DNA from: Candidatus Albibeggiatoa sp. nov. NOAA
Lineage (GTDB): Bacteria > Pseudomonadota > Gammaproteobacteria > Beggiatoales > Beggiatoaceae
Direction of reading: 5' to 3'
Assembly (NCBI GenBank): GCA_025800385.1
Contig: JAOXRS010000253.1
Span: forward strand, 62,001-126,000
DNA: 64,000 bases
The notes under the pieces were generated by a model, which had not been told where the DNA came from, ran no database searches, and was given only the letters and a program-made list of their open reading frames with translations. Within the stretch, counting starts at the first letter, position 1. The number at the start of each line of letters is the position of its first letter. Shown in pieces: positions 46,129 to 56,573 of the stretch. Both the position numbers and the translations under genes were made by a program.

Positions 46129-46743
46129 GTGTTTGAACTTTTTAAAGCTGGCGGCTGGGTAATGATACCGCTATTGATCTGCTCTATCGTTGCTTTTGCT
46201 ATTATCATTGAGCGTTTTTGGACATTACAACGTGGCAAAGTTGTCCCAAAAAATCTTGTACCTCAAGTATGGAAATGGGTGAAAGACGATCGTTTAGATA
46301 AAGCACGTATTGATGCACTGCGTATTAATTCCCCATTAGGTCAAATACTTGCAGCTGGACTTGTAAATATGCATCATGATCGTGAAATGATGAAAGCCAG
46401 CATTGAAGAAGTTGCCAATAAGGTCGTACATGATTTAGAACGCTATTTAAATACATTGGGTACAATTGCTGAAATCGCACCACTTTTAGGCCTCTTAGGT
46501 ACAGTGACGGGTATTATCCGCATGATGACACAAGTGGGTGAAGTGGGTTTGGGTAATCCTATGGTGTTATCTTCAGGTCTTTCTGAAGCCTTAATGACAA
46601 CAGCAGCAGGCTTAGTGATTGCGATTCCTGCATTTATTTTTTATCGCTATTTTCGTGGTCTAGTTGATGAGCTGGTTGTTTCTATGGAACAGGAAACTTT
46701 AAAAATGCTCGATATTCTACATGGTGACAGAGAGGCGGAGTAA
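46129..46743 (+). CDS. exbB: ExbB/TolQ/MotA-family proton channel protein
   Basis: This starts at GTG after AAGGA. The 204-residue protein has three membrane helices (WVMIPLLICSIVAFAIIIE, EIAPLLGLLGTVTGII, LMTTAAGLVIAIPAFIFY), with GLLGTVTGI the family signature. With ExbD it uses the proton gradient to energise outer-membrane processes. The gene cluster exbB-exbD-lpxK-Trm112 is common in gammaproteobacteria, where this pair may serve envelope lipid transport rather than TonB. Confidence 0.9.
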   Translation: MFELFKAGGWVMIPLLICSIVAFAIIIERFWTLQRGKVVPKNLVPQVWKWVKDDRLDKARIDALRINSPLGQILAAGLVNMHHDREMMKASIEEVANKVVHDLERYLNTLGTIAEIAPLLGLLGTVTGIIRMMTQVGEVGLGNPMVLSSGLSEALMTTAAGLVIAIPAFIFYRYFRGLVDELVVSMEQETLKMLDILHGDREAE

Positions 46744-46746
46744 GCT

Positions 46747-47178
46747 ATGAAATTCCGTCGCCACCGTACTGAAGCCAGTAGTTTACGGCTCAATCTCACG
46801 CCTTTGATTGATACCGTGTTTTTGCTGCTGATTTTTTTCATGATGACAACCACATTTAACCGTCAATCAGAGCTGCAAATTCAATTGCCTGAAACCGAAA
46901 CCGAGCAAGCCCCTGAGCAAGAAGTACAACCTATTCGGATTTTAATTAACAAAAAAGGCGACATGGCGATTAACTCTTGGGAAACCGCATTGGTCAACGA
47001 TACACTGCAAACCATTACCATGGCACTAGAAAAAGCCGCAGGGACAGAAGAAAATCCCAGCTTATTAATCAGTGCAGATGCCTATGCCCCGCATCAATCA
47101 GTGATGAGAGCCTTAGAAGCCGCGCAGACATTAGGTTATAATCGCATAGGTTTTGAAGCTGAGCAGCCATCACAATAA
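46747..47178 (+). CDS. exbD: ExbD/TolR-family protein
   Basis: This 143-residue protein has a short cytoplasmic N-terminus, one membrane helix starting LTPLIDTVFLLLIFFMM with the channel Asp, and a periplasmic domain (QPIRILINKKGDMAIN). It pairs with the upstream ExbB. Its stop codon overlaps the lpxK start by one base (TAATG), so translation is coupled. Confidence 0.9.
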   Translation: MKFRRHRTEASSLRLNLTPLIDTVFLLLIFFMMTTTFNRQSELQIQLPETETEQAPEQEVQPIRILINKKGDMAINSWETALVNDTLQTITMALEKAAGTEENPSLLISADAYAPHQSVMRALEAAQTLGYNRIGFEAEQPSQ

Positions 47179-48158
47179 TGAAACTAGAGCGCATTTGGTA
47201 TCGTTTCCATTTTTTAACATTATTTTTAGTCCCTTTTTCATGGTTATTTTGTCTTGTTGTCGGATTAAGACGTTGGACATACCGTTATTTGCTCAGAAAA
47301 GCCCACTTTGATGTACCAATTATCATTGTGGGTAATATTAATGTCGGTGGTACGGGTAAGACACCGCTAGTGGTTTGGCTGGCTCATTTCCTTAAACATC
47401 ATGGCTATCATGTTGGCATTATCAGCCGTGGTTATGGCAGTAAAACCAAACAATTTCCTCAAACCGTTCGCCCATCTGTGCATCATCCTGAAGAAGTTGG
47501 AGATGAGCCTTTTTTATTGGCTCGGCGTACAGGTTGCCCTGTTACGATTGACCCTAAACGGACGCGCGGCGTAAAACACTTAATTGAGCAACATGATTGT
47601 GACCTGATTATCAGTGATGACGGCTTGCAACATTATGCTTTAAAAAGAGATATTGAAATTGCAGTCATTGATGGGGAACGGCGTTATGGCAATGGTTTTT
47701 GTCTACCTGCAGGGCCTTTACGTGAGCCACCGCGCCGTTTAAAGTCAGTGGATTTTGTAATTGTGAAAGGTCAATCTCAGCAAAAAGAAATTACCATGCA
47801 CTATGCATTAAAACCTTTGCGTAATGTGGCAAATGAAAATGACAGCCAACCGCTTGGGGATTTTCTAGGTAAGTCTTTACATGCTGTGGCGGGTATTGGC
47901 AACCCTCGCCCGTTTTTTAATATATTATTAGATAATCAGTGTAAAATTCGCCCACATGTATTCCCAGATCATCATTTCTTTAAAGAGCAAGATTTTGATT
48001 TTGAGGAAAATTTACCAATTATCATGACGGAAAAAGATGCCGTAAAATGCCGCAAATTTGCTAAAAAAAATTATTGGTATTTGCCGATAGAAGCCCGCTT
48101 ACCCAGCAGCTTTGGCAAACGCTTACTGGAAAAATTACAGGAGAAAAGACGTGGATAA
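47178..48158 (+). CDS. lpxK: tetraacyldisaccharide 4'-kinase
   Basis: This 326-residue protein has an N-terminal membrane helix ([15 protein letters not shown]), a P-loop [28 protein letters not shown] and [17 protein letters not shown]. It phosphorylates the 4' position of the lipid A disaccharide at the inner membrane. This proves a lipopolysaccharide-type outer membrane. The msbA gene that often precedes it is absent; exbBD takes that place. Confidence 0.96.
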   Translation: MKLERIWYRFHFLTLFLVPFSWLFCLVVGLRRWTYRYLLRKAHFDVPIIIVGNINVGGTGKTPLVVWLAHFLKHHGYHVGIISRGYGSKTKQFPQTVRPSVHHPEEVGDEPFLLARRTGCPVTIDPKRTRGVKHLIEQHDCDLIISDDGLQHYALKRDIEIAVIDGERRYGNGFCLPAGPLREPPRRLKSVDFVIVKGQSQQKEITMHYALKPLRNVANENDSQPLGDFLGKSLHAVAGIGNPRPFFNILLDNQCKIRPHVFPDHHFFKEQDFDFEENLPIIMTEKDAVKCRKFAKKNYWYLPIEARLPSSFGKRLLEKLQEKRRG

Positions 48159-48339
48159 ACGTTTATTAGATATTTTGGTGTGTCCTGTGACAAAAGCACC
48201 TTTGACTTATCAAAAGAGAAATCAAGAGCTTGTTTGTAAAGCTTCTCGTTTGGCTTACCCTATTCGTGAAGGTATTCCCGTGATGTTACCCGAGCAAGCA
48301 CGCAAGCTAAGTGCTGAAGAAGTAGACCAAATTAAGTAA
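48151..48339 (+). CDS. Trm112/YcaR-family small protein
   Basis: The GTG at 48151, seven bases after GGAG, gives a 62-residue protein starting [18 protein letters not shown]; the longer in-frame extension belongs to lpxK coding sequence. [14 protein letters not shown] is the family C-terminal signature. The usual metal-binding Cys pattern is incomplete (only one Cys in each half). It overlaps lpxK by eight bases. kdsB, the usual next gene, is missing. Confidence 0.9.
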   Translation: MDKRLLDILVCPVTKAPLTYQKRNQELVCKASRLAYPIREGIPVMLPEQARKLSAEEVDQIK

Positions 48340-48346
48340 ATAATGT

Positions 48347-48376
48347 GCACGAGCTTATGATTGCTTGTGCCTTTTA
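48347..48376 (+). terminator. terminator of the exbB-lpxK operon
   Basis: GCACGAGC (48347-48354) pairs fully with GCTTGTGC (48363-48370), then CTTTTAA. It sits eight bases past the Trm112-like stop. Confidence 0.8.
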
Positions 48377-48438
48377 ATAACTGGTTCGGGCAGGAAACAA
48401 TAAAGCTAAAATGGCCTTATTATTTCCAAATACCGAAA

Positions 48439-48729
48439 CTAGGCAATCTGCGTCATTTCATTGACTGTAAATGCTTCAACTGCCCCCTCTGTTGCAGCAA
48501 GGTAATCTTTTAAATGTTGTGAATCCATATGCTGTTGCCATAATTCACGCGATGCCCAGTTTTCAAAAAATAAGAAATGGGCTGGGTTTTCGTTATCTTG
48601 GTGTAGGTCATAATTGATACATCCTTCCTCAGCACGAGTGATCTCAACCACTTTTTCAAGTTCAGTTTTCACCAAATCAATTTTATCTGCTTTAGCAGTG
48701 ATGTTTGCCACAATCGTTAATTTACTCAT
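48439..48729 (-). CDS. antibiotic biosynthesis monooxygenase-domain (YgiN-like) protein
   Basis: This 96-residue dimeric alpha-beta barrel protein has the ABM pattern: EEGCINYDLHQDNENPAHFLFFENW and a W-x-x-H region (ELWQQHMDSQHL). YgiN-type enzymes oxidise quinols or act on related aromatics. It lies 30 bases downstream of a quinone oxidoreductase-like gene on the same strand, so a shared quinone-redox role is plausible. Confidence 0.85.
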   Translation of the reverse strand: MSKLTIVANITAKADKIDLVKTELEKVVEITRAEEGCINYDLHQDNENPAHFLFFENWASRELWQQHMDSQHLKDYLAATEGAVEAFTVNEMTQIA

Positions 48730-48759
48730 ATTGATTTCTCTGTGATGAAATGGATTGGT

Positions 48760-49791
48760 TTAAAAACCTTGCAAAACAATTTTACCAATGGATTTACCTG
48801 ATTCAAGCTCTTCATGTGCTGTGCGTAAATGTTCAGCATTAATGACACCGAGGTTTTTACCCACAGTGGTTTGAATGTAACCTTGGTCAATTAAATCAGC
48901 CACACGATTGAGCAATTTGCCTTGTTCATCCATATCTGCTGCCTTGTGCATAGAACGCGCAAACATGAACTCAATATGTAATGATTGGCTTTTTGGCTTC
49001 ATTTTCATCACATCTAAAGGCTTACTAGGATCGTCAATCATGGCAATTTTACCAAATGGTGCAAGCAACTCGGTATACACATCAAAATAAGCACTTGTAG
49101 CATTTAAGCTAGCAACATGTGTCACTTGATCGATTTCTAAGGCTTCAATTTGTGCTTGTAATGGTTTTGTGTGGTCAATGACATAATCCGCGCCTAACTT
49201 TTTAACCCATGCTTGTGAACTTTCACGCGAAGCGGTTGCAATAATAGTCGCCCCTGTGATCGCTTTTGCAATCTGGATTAAAATTGATCCTACGCCACCC
49301 GCAGCACCAATCACCAGTATAATTTCATTAGATTTTTGCTTTGCATCTGGGCTTTGTTGTTGAATAGCCAAATGTTCAAATAATAATTCCCAAGCCGTGA
49401 TTGTTGTTAATGGTAGAGCGGCGGCTTCATCTTCAGTGAGGCTTTTTGGTTTACGACCCACTAAACGTTCATCAACCAATTGATATTCAGCATTGCTGCC
49501 TTGTCGATTTAAATCGCCTGCATAATACACCGTATCACCTAGCTCAAACTCCGTAGCAGTTTCACCCATAGCAACCACTTCCCCCACAGCATCCCAACCT
49601 AACACTTTATGTTCGCCTTCATTCGGTGCGATTCTTTGGCGGATTTTATAATCAACGGGATTTACTGCAATGGCTTTGACTTTGATAAGTAAATCGCGTC
49701 CCATGGCAATCGGTTGAGGTAGCTCAATATCAATTAATGATTCTGAGTCAGTGATAGGTAAAGATTTGTTATAACCAACGGCTTTCATCAT
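48760..49791 (-). CDS. zinc-independent MDR family alcohol dehydrogenase / quinone oxidoreductase
   Basis: This 343-residue protein has AVNPVDYKIR, GWDAVGEVVAMG and the Rossmann motif VIGAAGGVGSILIQIAKA, with NADPH-type GADYVIDHT. It lacks the structural zinc Cys set and fits the zeta-crystallin-like quinone oxidoreductase group. GGAGAG lies just upstream; with the ATG at 49791 the spacing is short, so the next Met (49788) may be used. It probably forms an operon with the ABM-domain gene. Confidence 0.85.
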   Translation of the reverse strand: MMKAVGYNKSLPITDSESLIDIELPQPIAMGRDLLIKVKAIAVNPVDYKIRQRIAPNEGEHKVLGWDAVGEVVAMGETATEFELGDTVYYAGDLNRQGSNAEYQLVDERLVGRKPKSLTEDEAAALPLTTITAWELLFEHLAIQQQSPDAKQKSNEIILVIGAAGGVGSILIQIAKAITGATIIATASRESSQAWVKKLGADYVIDHTKPLQAQIEALEIDQVTHVASLNATSAYFDVYTELLAPFGKIAMIDDPSKPLDVMKMKPKSQSLHIEFMFARSMHKAADMDEQGKLLNRVADLIDQGYIQTTVGKNLGVINAEHLRTAHEELESGKSIGKIVLQGF

Positions 49792-50298
49792 GTCTCTCCA
49801 GTGAATAATGGATCAAAGTGTAGCGGCTGATTACATTCTAATAAACCGTGTAATTATTGAATCTTTATCAAAATATTTTTGAAAATATTAAAACAATTGT
49901 GATTTTTCGGGAGGTAAAATGGTCTGTTTTTGTTGATTTGATTTAATTCACTACACTAAATAAAAACTATTGTTTTAAGTCATTAGGCAAAAATAATTCA
50001 ACATTGTGCATATGAATGATGAAAAATTTAATCTTAGCCCCTACAGTAGAAAATATCTGATTCACGACATAAAACAAAAAATTAGCTATTTTATAGTCAT
50101 TAGGAAGGGCGTAACTAACCTTTTTTCAATTCTTTCCAAAATTACTCAATAATATTGAGATGCAGAATAAGGCGGTAAATAGAAGATATAGGAGTTCTTA
50201 ATTAAGAAATAGAGTTATAGTAACATGTTATTTTATTGAGAATATTCACACTAAAATGAACATCCTCAAATAAATTCAAGTCGATTGTTTGCCAAAGA
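49792..50298. other. 507-base AT-rich intergenic region
   Basis: This gap lies between the quinone oxidoreductase gene and gatC, both on the minus strand. It contains no gatA, which normally follows gatC, and no recognised gene or RNA. Confidence 0.5.
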
Positions 50299-50586
50299 TC
50301 ATTCAATTACTTTAGGAACAAGGTAAAGTCCAGATTCAGTTTGTGGAGCAATTTGTTGGAAATGATCGCGTTGATTGGGTTCTGATGCAGTATCTTCACG
50401 TAAACGTGCGACTGCATCCAACGGGTGTGCCATTGGTGTAATGCCTGCTGTATCGACTTGATTCATTTGTTCAACTAATTCCATAATATTGGACAAATTA
50501 GTTGCGTAATGAGGTACATCATCTTCATCTAAAGCAATGCGGGCTAAGTGAGCAATTTTTTCGACTTCTTGCTTGTCCAACGACAT
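50299..50586 (-). CDS. gatC: aspartyl/glutamyl-tRNA amidotransferase subunit C
   Basis: This 95-residue protein starts MSLDKQEVEKIAHLARIAL after AGGAG and has MELVEQMNQVDTAGITPMAHPL, diagnostic of GatC. It stabilises GatAB, which converts Glu-tRNA(Gln) or Asp-tRNA(Asn) to the amidated form. It stands alone, since gatA does not follow. The divergent gatC/mreB arrangement is common in gammaproteobacteria. Confidence 0.93.
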   Translation of the reverse strand: MSLDKQEVEKIAHLARIALDEDDVPHYATNLSNIMELVEQMNQVDTAGITPMAHPLDAVARLREDTASEPNQRDHFQQIAPQTESGLYLVPKVIE

Positions 50587-50658
50587 CTAATTTGACTCCT
50601 AATAAAATCTCTTGAAAAATATTTAGCTTTAATTTTTCTATCTTAACAGCGGTTATAG

Positions 50659-50664
50659 TATAAT
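50659..50664 (+). promoter_or_regulatory. possible -10 element of mreB
   Basis: TATAAT lies about 100 bases before the mreB ATG in the divergent gatC-mreB spacer. A convincing -35 at 17 bases is lacking, so it is a weak call. Confidence 0.35.
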
Positions 50665-50757
50665 CGCACCAAATATATGCAAACCATCAATATAGTAGCA
50701 GAAAATTTTTTACTACAGGATAATTTTTGTCTGTTTTTTATCAGTCAACAGGATTAA

Positions 50758-51819
<1,062 letters not shown>

Positions 51820-51922
51820 GCGTGTTTTTGACAGTGTAATATGTTTGAATATGGTAAGTGGTGTTAAGTGTGAGTATTTAAGTTAGCACTGCTTTATCCA
51901 TATTTTGGAAAAATATTTGATA

Positions 51923-52807
51923 TTAATGGTTGGCGTGGTCGTCAGGCTCTTCGTAGTCTTCATCGCGATATTTCTTACGGTATTCTGTTGGGCTTAAACG
52001 AAAACGCTGTTTAAAAGAAGCTGTAAAATAGTTCGGGTCTTTTGTACCAATCTTCCAACTGATAATCTGCACACTTTCATTACTGTCTCGTAATAAGCGA
52101 GCGGCTTCTTGCATCCGCTGTTCACGCCACCATTCAAACACCGACTTTCCGCCGAAACCTACTTTAAAATAGTGTGTCAACTTATTGCGGTTCATGCCTG
52201 CCATTTGTGCTAATTCATTTAGATTGCTGTCTTTGTCCAAGTGTTCAGCCATCCAATCACGCACTTGCAATATACGCTTAATTTCATCTTTTGATGCTTC
52301 TCTTAATAGTTGCTCTGAAACATCATCAATATTGGCAAGCTCTGGGTTTAAACGCTGTTGTTTCTTACGTTGCTTTCTGTCATAAGAATCATAACGACGT
52401 AATAAATGGGCTTCTGTTCTTTGATAGTTTTGCAAGTGGCTCATGACGCGAATACGCAATTCTTCTTCATTGACCGTTTTACCTATAAAGTCAATGCCGC
52501 CCGCCTCAAATCCTTGGACACGCAAATGCTCGGCAGCGGTTAAAAAAATGACTGGAATATGTTGCATTTCCACATCTTGTTTTAGCTGCTTACAGACCTC
52601 GAGTCCCGAAATACCGGGGGGCATTTCAATATCTAATAAAATAAGGTCAGGTTTTTTTTGCGTTGCAATGTCAAGCGCAGTTTCACCATCACACGCTTGT
52701 AATATTTCAAACCCATAATCCCTTAACCGCCTAGAAATCCCTTCGATATGTTCAATCATATCATCCACGACGAGAATCGAAATATCTTTCATATCATCAA
52801 ATGCCAT
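51923..52807 (-). CDS. response regulator with AraC-type DNA-binding output
   Basis: The ATG at 52807 (MAFDDMKDISILVVDD) is taken because GGGA precedes it and the receiver begins there; about 294 residues. The receiver carries the acidic pair Asp15-Asp16, phospho-acceptor Asp59 (LILLDIEMP) and FLTAAEH. A charged helical linker (YDRKQRKKQQR) is followed by two AraC HTH units (LNELAQMAGMNRNKLTHYFK and IISWKIGTKDPNYFTASFKQ). The tail is acidic with His (EEPDDHANH). No histidine kinase gene is adjacent, so its sensor is encoded elsewhere. Confidence 0.9.
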   Translation of the reverse strand: MAFDDMKDISILVVDDMIEHIEGISRRLRDYGFEILQACDGETALDIATQKKPDLILLDIEMPPGISGLEVCKQLKQDVEMQHIPVIFLTAAEHLRVQGFEAGGIDFIGKTVNEEELRIRVMSHLQNYQRTEAHLLRRYDSYDRKQRKKQQRLNPELANIDDVSEQLLREASKDEIKRILQVRDWMAEHLDKDSNLNELAQMAGMNRNKLTHYFKVGFGGKSVFEWWREQRMQEAARLLRDSNESVQIISWKIGTKDPNYFTASFKQRFRLSPTEYRKKYRDEDYEEPDDHANH

Positions 52808-53196
52808 AAGCAGTCCCAATCTACAATCAATAAATAATGTAGAGTCACCACACTTCATACAAGTTAATTGATTATTATACACCTAAATTTCAGGCTACAA
52901 GTCATATTTTTGCCAAATTTCAAGATAATTAAAAAACAATATAAAAATAAATCAAAAGGTAATTATAGAGTAATATTTTGGCTAACGTTCATTGAAAAAA
53001 CAAATCTGCTTACAATATTAAAGCTTTATATATTAAAAATGCTCAGAAATGTCCTTAAATTATCTTTATACTGGTCATAATGAAACATTATTACTAACCA
53101 AGTATATTGTAAAATAGTCGGCATAAAACCACTCTAATGATGGTTTATATTCACATCTTAACATTCAAATAACTTCGATAAAACAACAAAAAAATT
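52808..53196. other. AT-rich divergent intergenic region
   Basis: This 389-base gap lies between the response regulator and bioD. A 70-codon frame (52868-53080) is Lys/Ile/Leu-rich, lacks a ribosome site and looks like composition noise. Confidence 0.45.
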
Positions 53197-53868
53197 ATGG
53201 CTCAAACGTGGTTTATAACAGGTACTGATACTGAAATTGGTAAAACATGGTGCAGCGCAGCATTGATAACCAAATTACAACAACAAAATAAAAGGGTTGC
53301 AGTTATGAAGCCAATTGCTTCAGGTTGTGATGTGACTGAGGACGGTTTACGTAATGAAGATGCTTTATTATTACAAGCAACTTGCCATTTAGATTTGCCG
53401 TATGATTGGGTGAATCCATATCGCTTTGAACCACCAATTGCGCCTCACTTAGCTGCAAAACAAGTATCAATCCAAATTGAACTAGATAAGGTCGTACACA
53501 TTCACCAACAATTACAAGAGCAAGTTGATATTGTGATTGTGGAAGGAGTCGGTGGTTGGCGAGTGCCTATTGATGATAAAACCAGCTTGGTTGACTTGGT
53601 CAAAGCATTACAAGCCCAAGTAATTTTAGTCGTTGGATTGCGCTTGGGATGTATTAATCATGCTTTGTTAACGGCGGAAGTAATTCAACATGATGGATGT
53701 CAACTAAAAGCTTGGATTGCAAATACACTGAGTGCTGATTACGACGTTGAGACGACTTTAGAGACCTTACAGCCTCGCATTGCCTCACCATTACTAGGTA
53801 TCATGCCATTTCAATCTGAATTAAACTTAGACCAAATGGCACAAGGTTTTACAACTAATTTTGATTAG
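53197..53868 (+). CDS. bioD: dethiobiotin synthetase
   Basis: This 223-residue P-loop enzyme has GTDTEIGKTWCSAAL, MKPIASGCD and VEGVGGWRVPI. It closes the ureido ring of dethiobiotin using CO2 and ATP. Length is normal. Other bio genes are not nearby. Its 3' end overlaps the convergent J-domain gene by 14 bases. Confidence 0.95.
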   Translation: MAQTWFITGTDTEIGKTWCSAALITKLQQQNKRVAVMKPIASGCDVTEDGLRNEDALLLQATCHLDLPYDWVNPYRFEPPIAPHLAAKQVSIQIELDKVVHIHQQLQEQVDIVIVEGVGGWRVPIDDKTSLVDLVKALQAQVILVVGLRLGCINHALLTAEVIQHDGCQLKAWIANTLSADYDVETTLETLQPRIASPLLGIMPFQSELNLDQMAQGFTTNFD

Positions 53869-54295
53869 TAGAGGATGAATAAGTACCCAGCGATAAGGCA
53901 GGCTGTGAAGGTGGTGTGAGTGGAGGTGGGAATAAAAACTGCCCTAACATATACACAAAAAAGACCAAGGCTACCATAAAAATCGTGACATCACGCGCTG
54001 ATGGTGTTTCTAAGTGTAAGTACTCACCCCACGAACTCAACATATTAGTAAAGCGTTTACGATTTTCACCAGCCACTTTAAATTTAGGTGGGGTTGCAGA
54101 CCGCGAAGTTTGTGTTTGAGGTACAGGTGGCTCAAGCTCTGCTTTCAAAGTCTGATCGTAAGTGCTGCGCTGCTCTGGGTCATTTAAAATCCGAAACGCT
54201 TCATTGATTTCATTGGCCTTGGCTTGCGCTGCTGCTTTAATTTCTGATTGGTCTGTGTCAGGGCTAATGCCTAAAATCTGGTAATAATTTTTCAT
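53855..54295 (-). CDS. J-domain-like protein lacking the HPD segment, with membrane anchor
   Basis: This 146-residue protein begins MKNYYQILGISPDTDQ, helix I of a J domain, and ends that domain with EINEAFRILNDPEQRSTYD (helices III-IV). The join reads SEIKAAAQAKANEINEAF, so the end of helix II, the HPD loop and the start of helix III (about 20 residues) are missing. HPD is essential for stimulating DnaK ATPase, so normal co-chaperone function is unlikely. A polar linker and one membrane helix (VTIFMVALVFFVYMLGQFLF) follow. The frame is intact. Confidence 0.8.
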   Translation of the reverse strand: MKNYYQILGISPDTDQSEIKAAAQAKANEINEAFRILNDPEQRSTYDQTLKAELEPPVPQTQTSRSATPPKFKVAGENRKRFTNMLSSWGEYLHLETPSARDVTIFMVALVFFVYMLGQFLFPPPLTPPSQPALSLGTYSSSTNQN

Positions 54296-54490
54296 TTTCT
54301 TTTAAACCGAAACACTTTCAAGATTCTAATATGCAACAACGTAGCCGCTTTTACTTAAATTTTGTATTTTCGTCTTATATTAACGCACTAATATGAAGTT
54401 TATTTTAAATAACAGACGAAATAGGCTGTTTCAGATTAGCGTAGAAAGGTACTATTTATCAACCCTAGACCATAATTTATTTCCAAACCA

Positions 54491-55183
54491 CTATTCTGTT
54501 TTTTGATATAACAAATCCCATACACCATGCCCTAAACGTTGGCCACGTCGTTCAAATTTAGTTAGGGGTCTTTCTTCAAAGCGTGGGGCAAATTGACCTT
54601 GACCTGTTTGATTTTCCAAGCTTGGATAAGTTTCTAATACGTCTAACATTTGCTGTGCATACTCTTCCCAATCTGTAGCTAAACGAATTAGCCCCTTTGC
54701 TTTAAGTTTTGGTACGATTAAATCTAAAAATTCTGTTTGAACCAAACGGCGTTTATTATGGCGTTTTTTGTGCCAAGGATCAGGAAAGAAAATATAGGTA
54801 CAGTCTAAACTGCTAGGGGCAATATGATGCGTCAATACCTGTACGGCATCTGCATTAAGTAAGCGAATATTAGTCAAGTCATGTTTTTCAATTTGAGACA
54901 AGACTTGACCAATACCTGCTAAATACACTTCAATACCAATAAAGTCACGCTCTGGATGCATTTTTGCCATTGAAACCAAGGCATCACCTGCACCAAAGCC
55001 AATTTCTAAATGCTTTTCAGCATCGCGCCCAAAAATAGTATCAAAATCAAAGCATGTATCTGACTCAGTAGTCAATACATATTCATCTGATAAAGAGGCC
55101 AAAGCCTGTTGTTGGGATTTAGTAATACGTCCATTGCGACGCACAAAACTGCGGATTTCACGTTGTTTTTGCAAATTTTCCAT
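54491..55183 (-). CDS. trmB: tRNA (guanine-N7-)-methyltransferase
   Basis: This 230-residue enzyme has the SAM motif HLEIGFGAGDALVSMA and the substrate-site signature FPDPWHKKRHNKRRLVQ. It methylates G46 in the tRNA variable loop. Length is normal. Its start is two bases after the stop of the upstream gene at 55186, so the pair is translationally coupled. Confidence 0.95.
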   Translation of the reverse strand: MENLQKQREIRSFVRRNGRITKSQQQALASLSDEYVLTTESDTCFDFDTIFGRDAEKHLEIGFGAGDALVSMAKMHPERDFIGIEVYLAGIGQVLSQIEKHDLTNIRLLNADAVQVLTHHIAPSSLDCTYIFFPDPWHKKRHNKRRLVQTEFLDLIVPKLKAKGLIRLATDWEEYAQQMLDVLETYPSLENQTGQGQFAPRFEERPLTKFERRGQRLGHGVWDLLYQKTE

Positions 55184-55185
55184 TT

Positions 55186-55839
55186 TTAATCCACGACAAT
55201 AACAATGCCTTGGCCTTCTTCTACGCTATGCGGCTTCCAAAGCTTAATCAGATTGCCGCTATCATCATCAAAAGGCACAATATGGTGTGCATTCAGTAGT
55301 TTTTCAATCCGTCCACGCATCCATAATCGTTTCAAATGGCGCATGTCCTCTGTTCCTTGCAAACGCAGTACACCAATATGGCCTTGTAAAGCCACATTCA
55401 TAGTGCGTCTTAATCTATCTCCTAGTGAGTCAAAGCTACGTAAATCGGCAGGTTGCACGTAACCTCCCAACACGATTTGTTCAAGGATAATACACTGCTC
55501 TATAGGTTCACCTTGTACGCCAAATCCAATAAATATACGTTTAAAAAACATACTCATCAATTGATGTAGCCGCTTTCCGGGGGTCAAATGCCACAACAAT
55601 AAAGTATAATCTTCCTCCGAGCTGACAACTAGTGTCAACGCTTTTTTTAACATATTGACGTGTAGGGTTATTGCAGGCAGTTTTAGAAGAGAGAGCTTTG
55701 CATAGGAAAATCTACGTGGGTCTGAACAGAATTCGTTTAAAATATGAATACTGGTTTGCAGACGTGGGTTTGCTCCCGAGATATTTGCCAACACCTTGCG
55801 TTTTTTCACTCCTTGAGTCTGAGTATCAATAGGTTGCAT
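55186..55839 (-). CDS. uncharacterised protein coupled to trmB
   Basis: This 217-residue protein is not recognised. It has a basic N-terminus (GVKKRKVLANISGANPRLQ), no signal peptide and no membrane helix. The middle alternates hydrophobic and polar residues (LTLVVSSEEDYTLLLWHL, CIILEQIVLGGYVQPADL), suggesting an alpha/beta fold. The C-terminal part is Arg-rich (MRHLKRLWMRGRIEKLL), which could bind nucleic acid. Close spacing to trmB suggests co-expression; no function is asserted. Confidence 0.6.
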   Translation of the reverse strand: MQPIDTQTQGVKKRKVLANISGANPRLQTSIHILNEFCSDPRRFSYAKLSLLKLPAITLHVNMLKKALTLVVSSEEDYTLLLWHLTPGKRLHQLMSMFFKRIFIGFGVQGEPIEQCIILEQIVLGGYVQPADLRSFDSLGDRLRRTMNVALQGHIGVLRLQGTEDMRHLKRLWMRGRIEKLLNAHHIVPFDDDSGNLIKLWKPHSVEEGQGIVIVVD

Positions 55840-56102
55840 ACCACAATACCTCCCCCATTTCAGAAGCTGTTATGTATGATGTGGTATAAACCACTTAAAA
55901 CTTCAAGCAAATATCATGAATGGTTTTTGTTTTTTTGAAAATAATTTGTTTTTTTATATGTCTAATATTCACTCAAATAATTAAGACCCCAAGCTTTAAT
56001 AAAAAATAAATTCGCTTTTAAAAACATAGGGCTATTATTTTAATCGCATTCTATTTATTAATTAAGTACTGTGATTGCAGTATGTGTAATTGAAAATTTC
56101 AT

Positions 56103-56121
56103 AAAAAAAGGGGTTGCCCCC
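56103..56121 (-). terminator. terminator of gspG
   Basis: On the minus strand GGGG-CAA-CCCC is followed by a seven-T run, a compact strong intrinsic terminator about 20 bases past the gspG stop. Confidence 0.85.
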
Positions 56122-56138
56122 TCTTATATTTAGATGAT

Positions 56139-56564
56139 CTACTGTTGTGAGTTCCAGTTACCTAAATCTTTATTCACTCCTTCACCTTCAGGTTGACCAT
56201 CTGCGCCATATGACCAGATATCCATTTCACCATGTAAACCGGGGCTTAAGTAGTTATAAGGAAAACCCCAAGGGTCTTTAGGCATATTGCCCAAATAACC
56301 ACCTTGCTTCCAGTTAGGGGCTTCTGGTGCACCTTGTGGTCGAGTAACTAATGCTTCTAAGCCTTGGTCAGTGCTAGGGTAAATGTAATTATCTAATTTG
56401 TATAAATTTAAAGCGGACTCAATAGCACGAATATCTTGGCGTGCTTTGGCTTCTCTCGCTATATCAGGGTTATTCATGATTTTTGGCACAACTAGCCCTG
56501 CCAACACACCCAAAATCACCACAACAACCATCACTTCAATTAATGTAAAACCTTGTTGTTTCAT
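56139..56564 (-). CDS. gspG: type II secretion major pseudopilin GspG
   Basis: This 141-residue pseudopilin has the prepilin site MKQQG-FTLIEVMVVVVIL with Glu at +5. It also has the GspG-specific DIRAIESALNLYKLDNYIYP and GYLGNMPKDPWGFPY. It forms the pseudopilus of the type II secretion system. No other gsp gene is adjacent; its neighbours are an unknown membrane protein and a CNNM-type protein. Confidence 0.95.
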   Translation of the reverse strand: MKQQGFTLIEVMVVVVILGVLAGLVVPKIMNNPDIAREAKARQDIRAIESALNLYKLDNYIYPSTDQGLEALVTRPQGAPEAPNWKQGGYLGNMPKDPWGFPYNYLSPGLHGEMDIWSYGADGQPEGEGVNKDLGNWNSQQ

Positions 56565-56573
56565 AAAAAGCCT

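Noticed and set aside
52868..53080. 70-codon frame upstream of bioD
   Set aside because: Lys/Ile/Leu-rich, no ribosome site, AT-rich intergenic composition.
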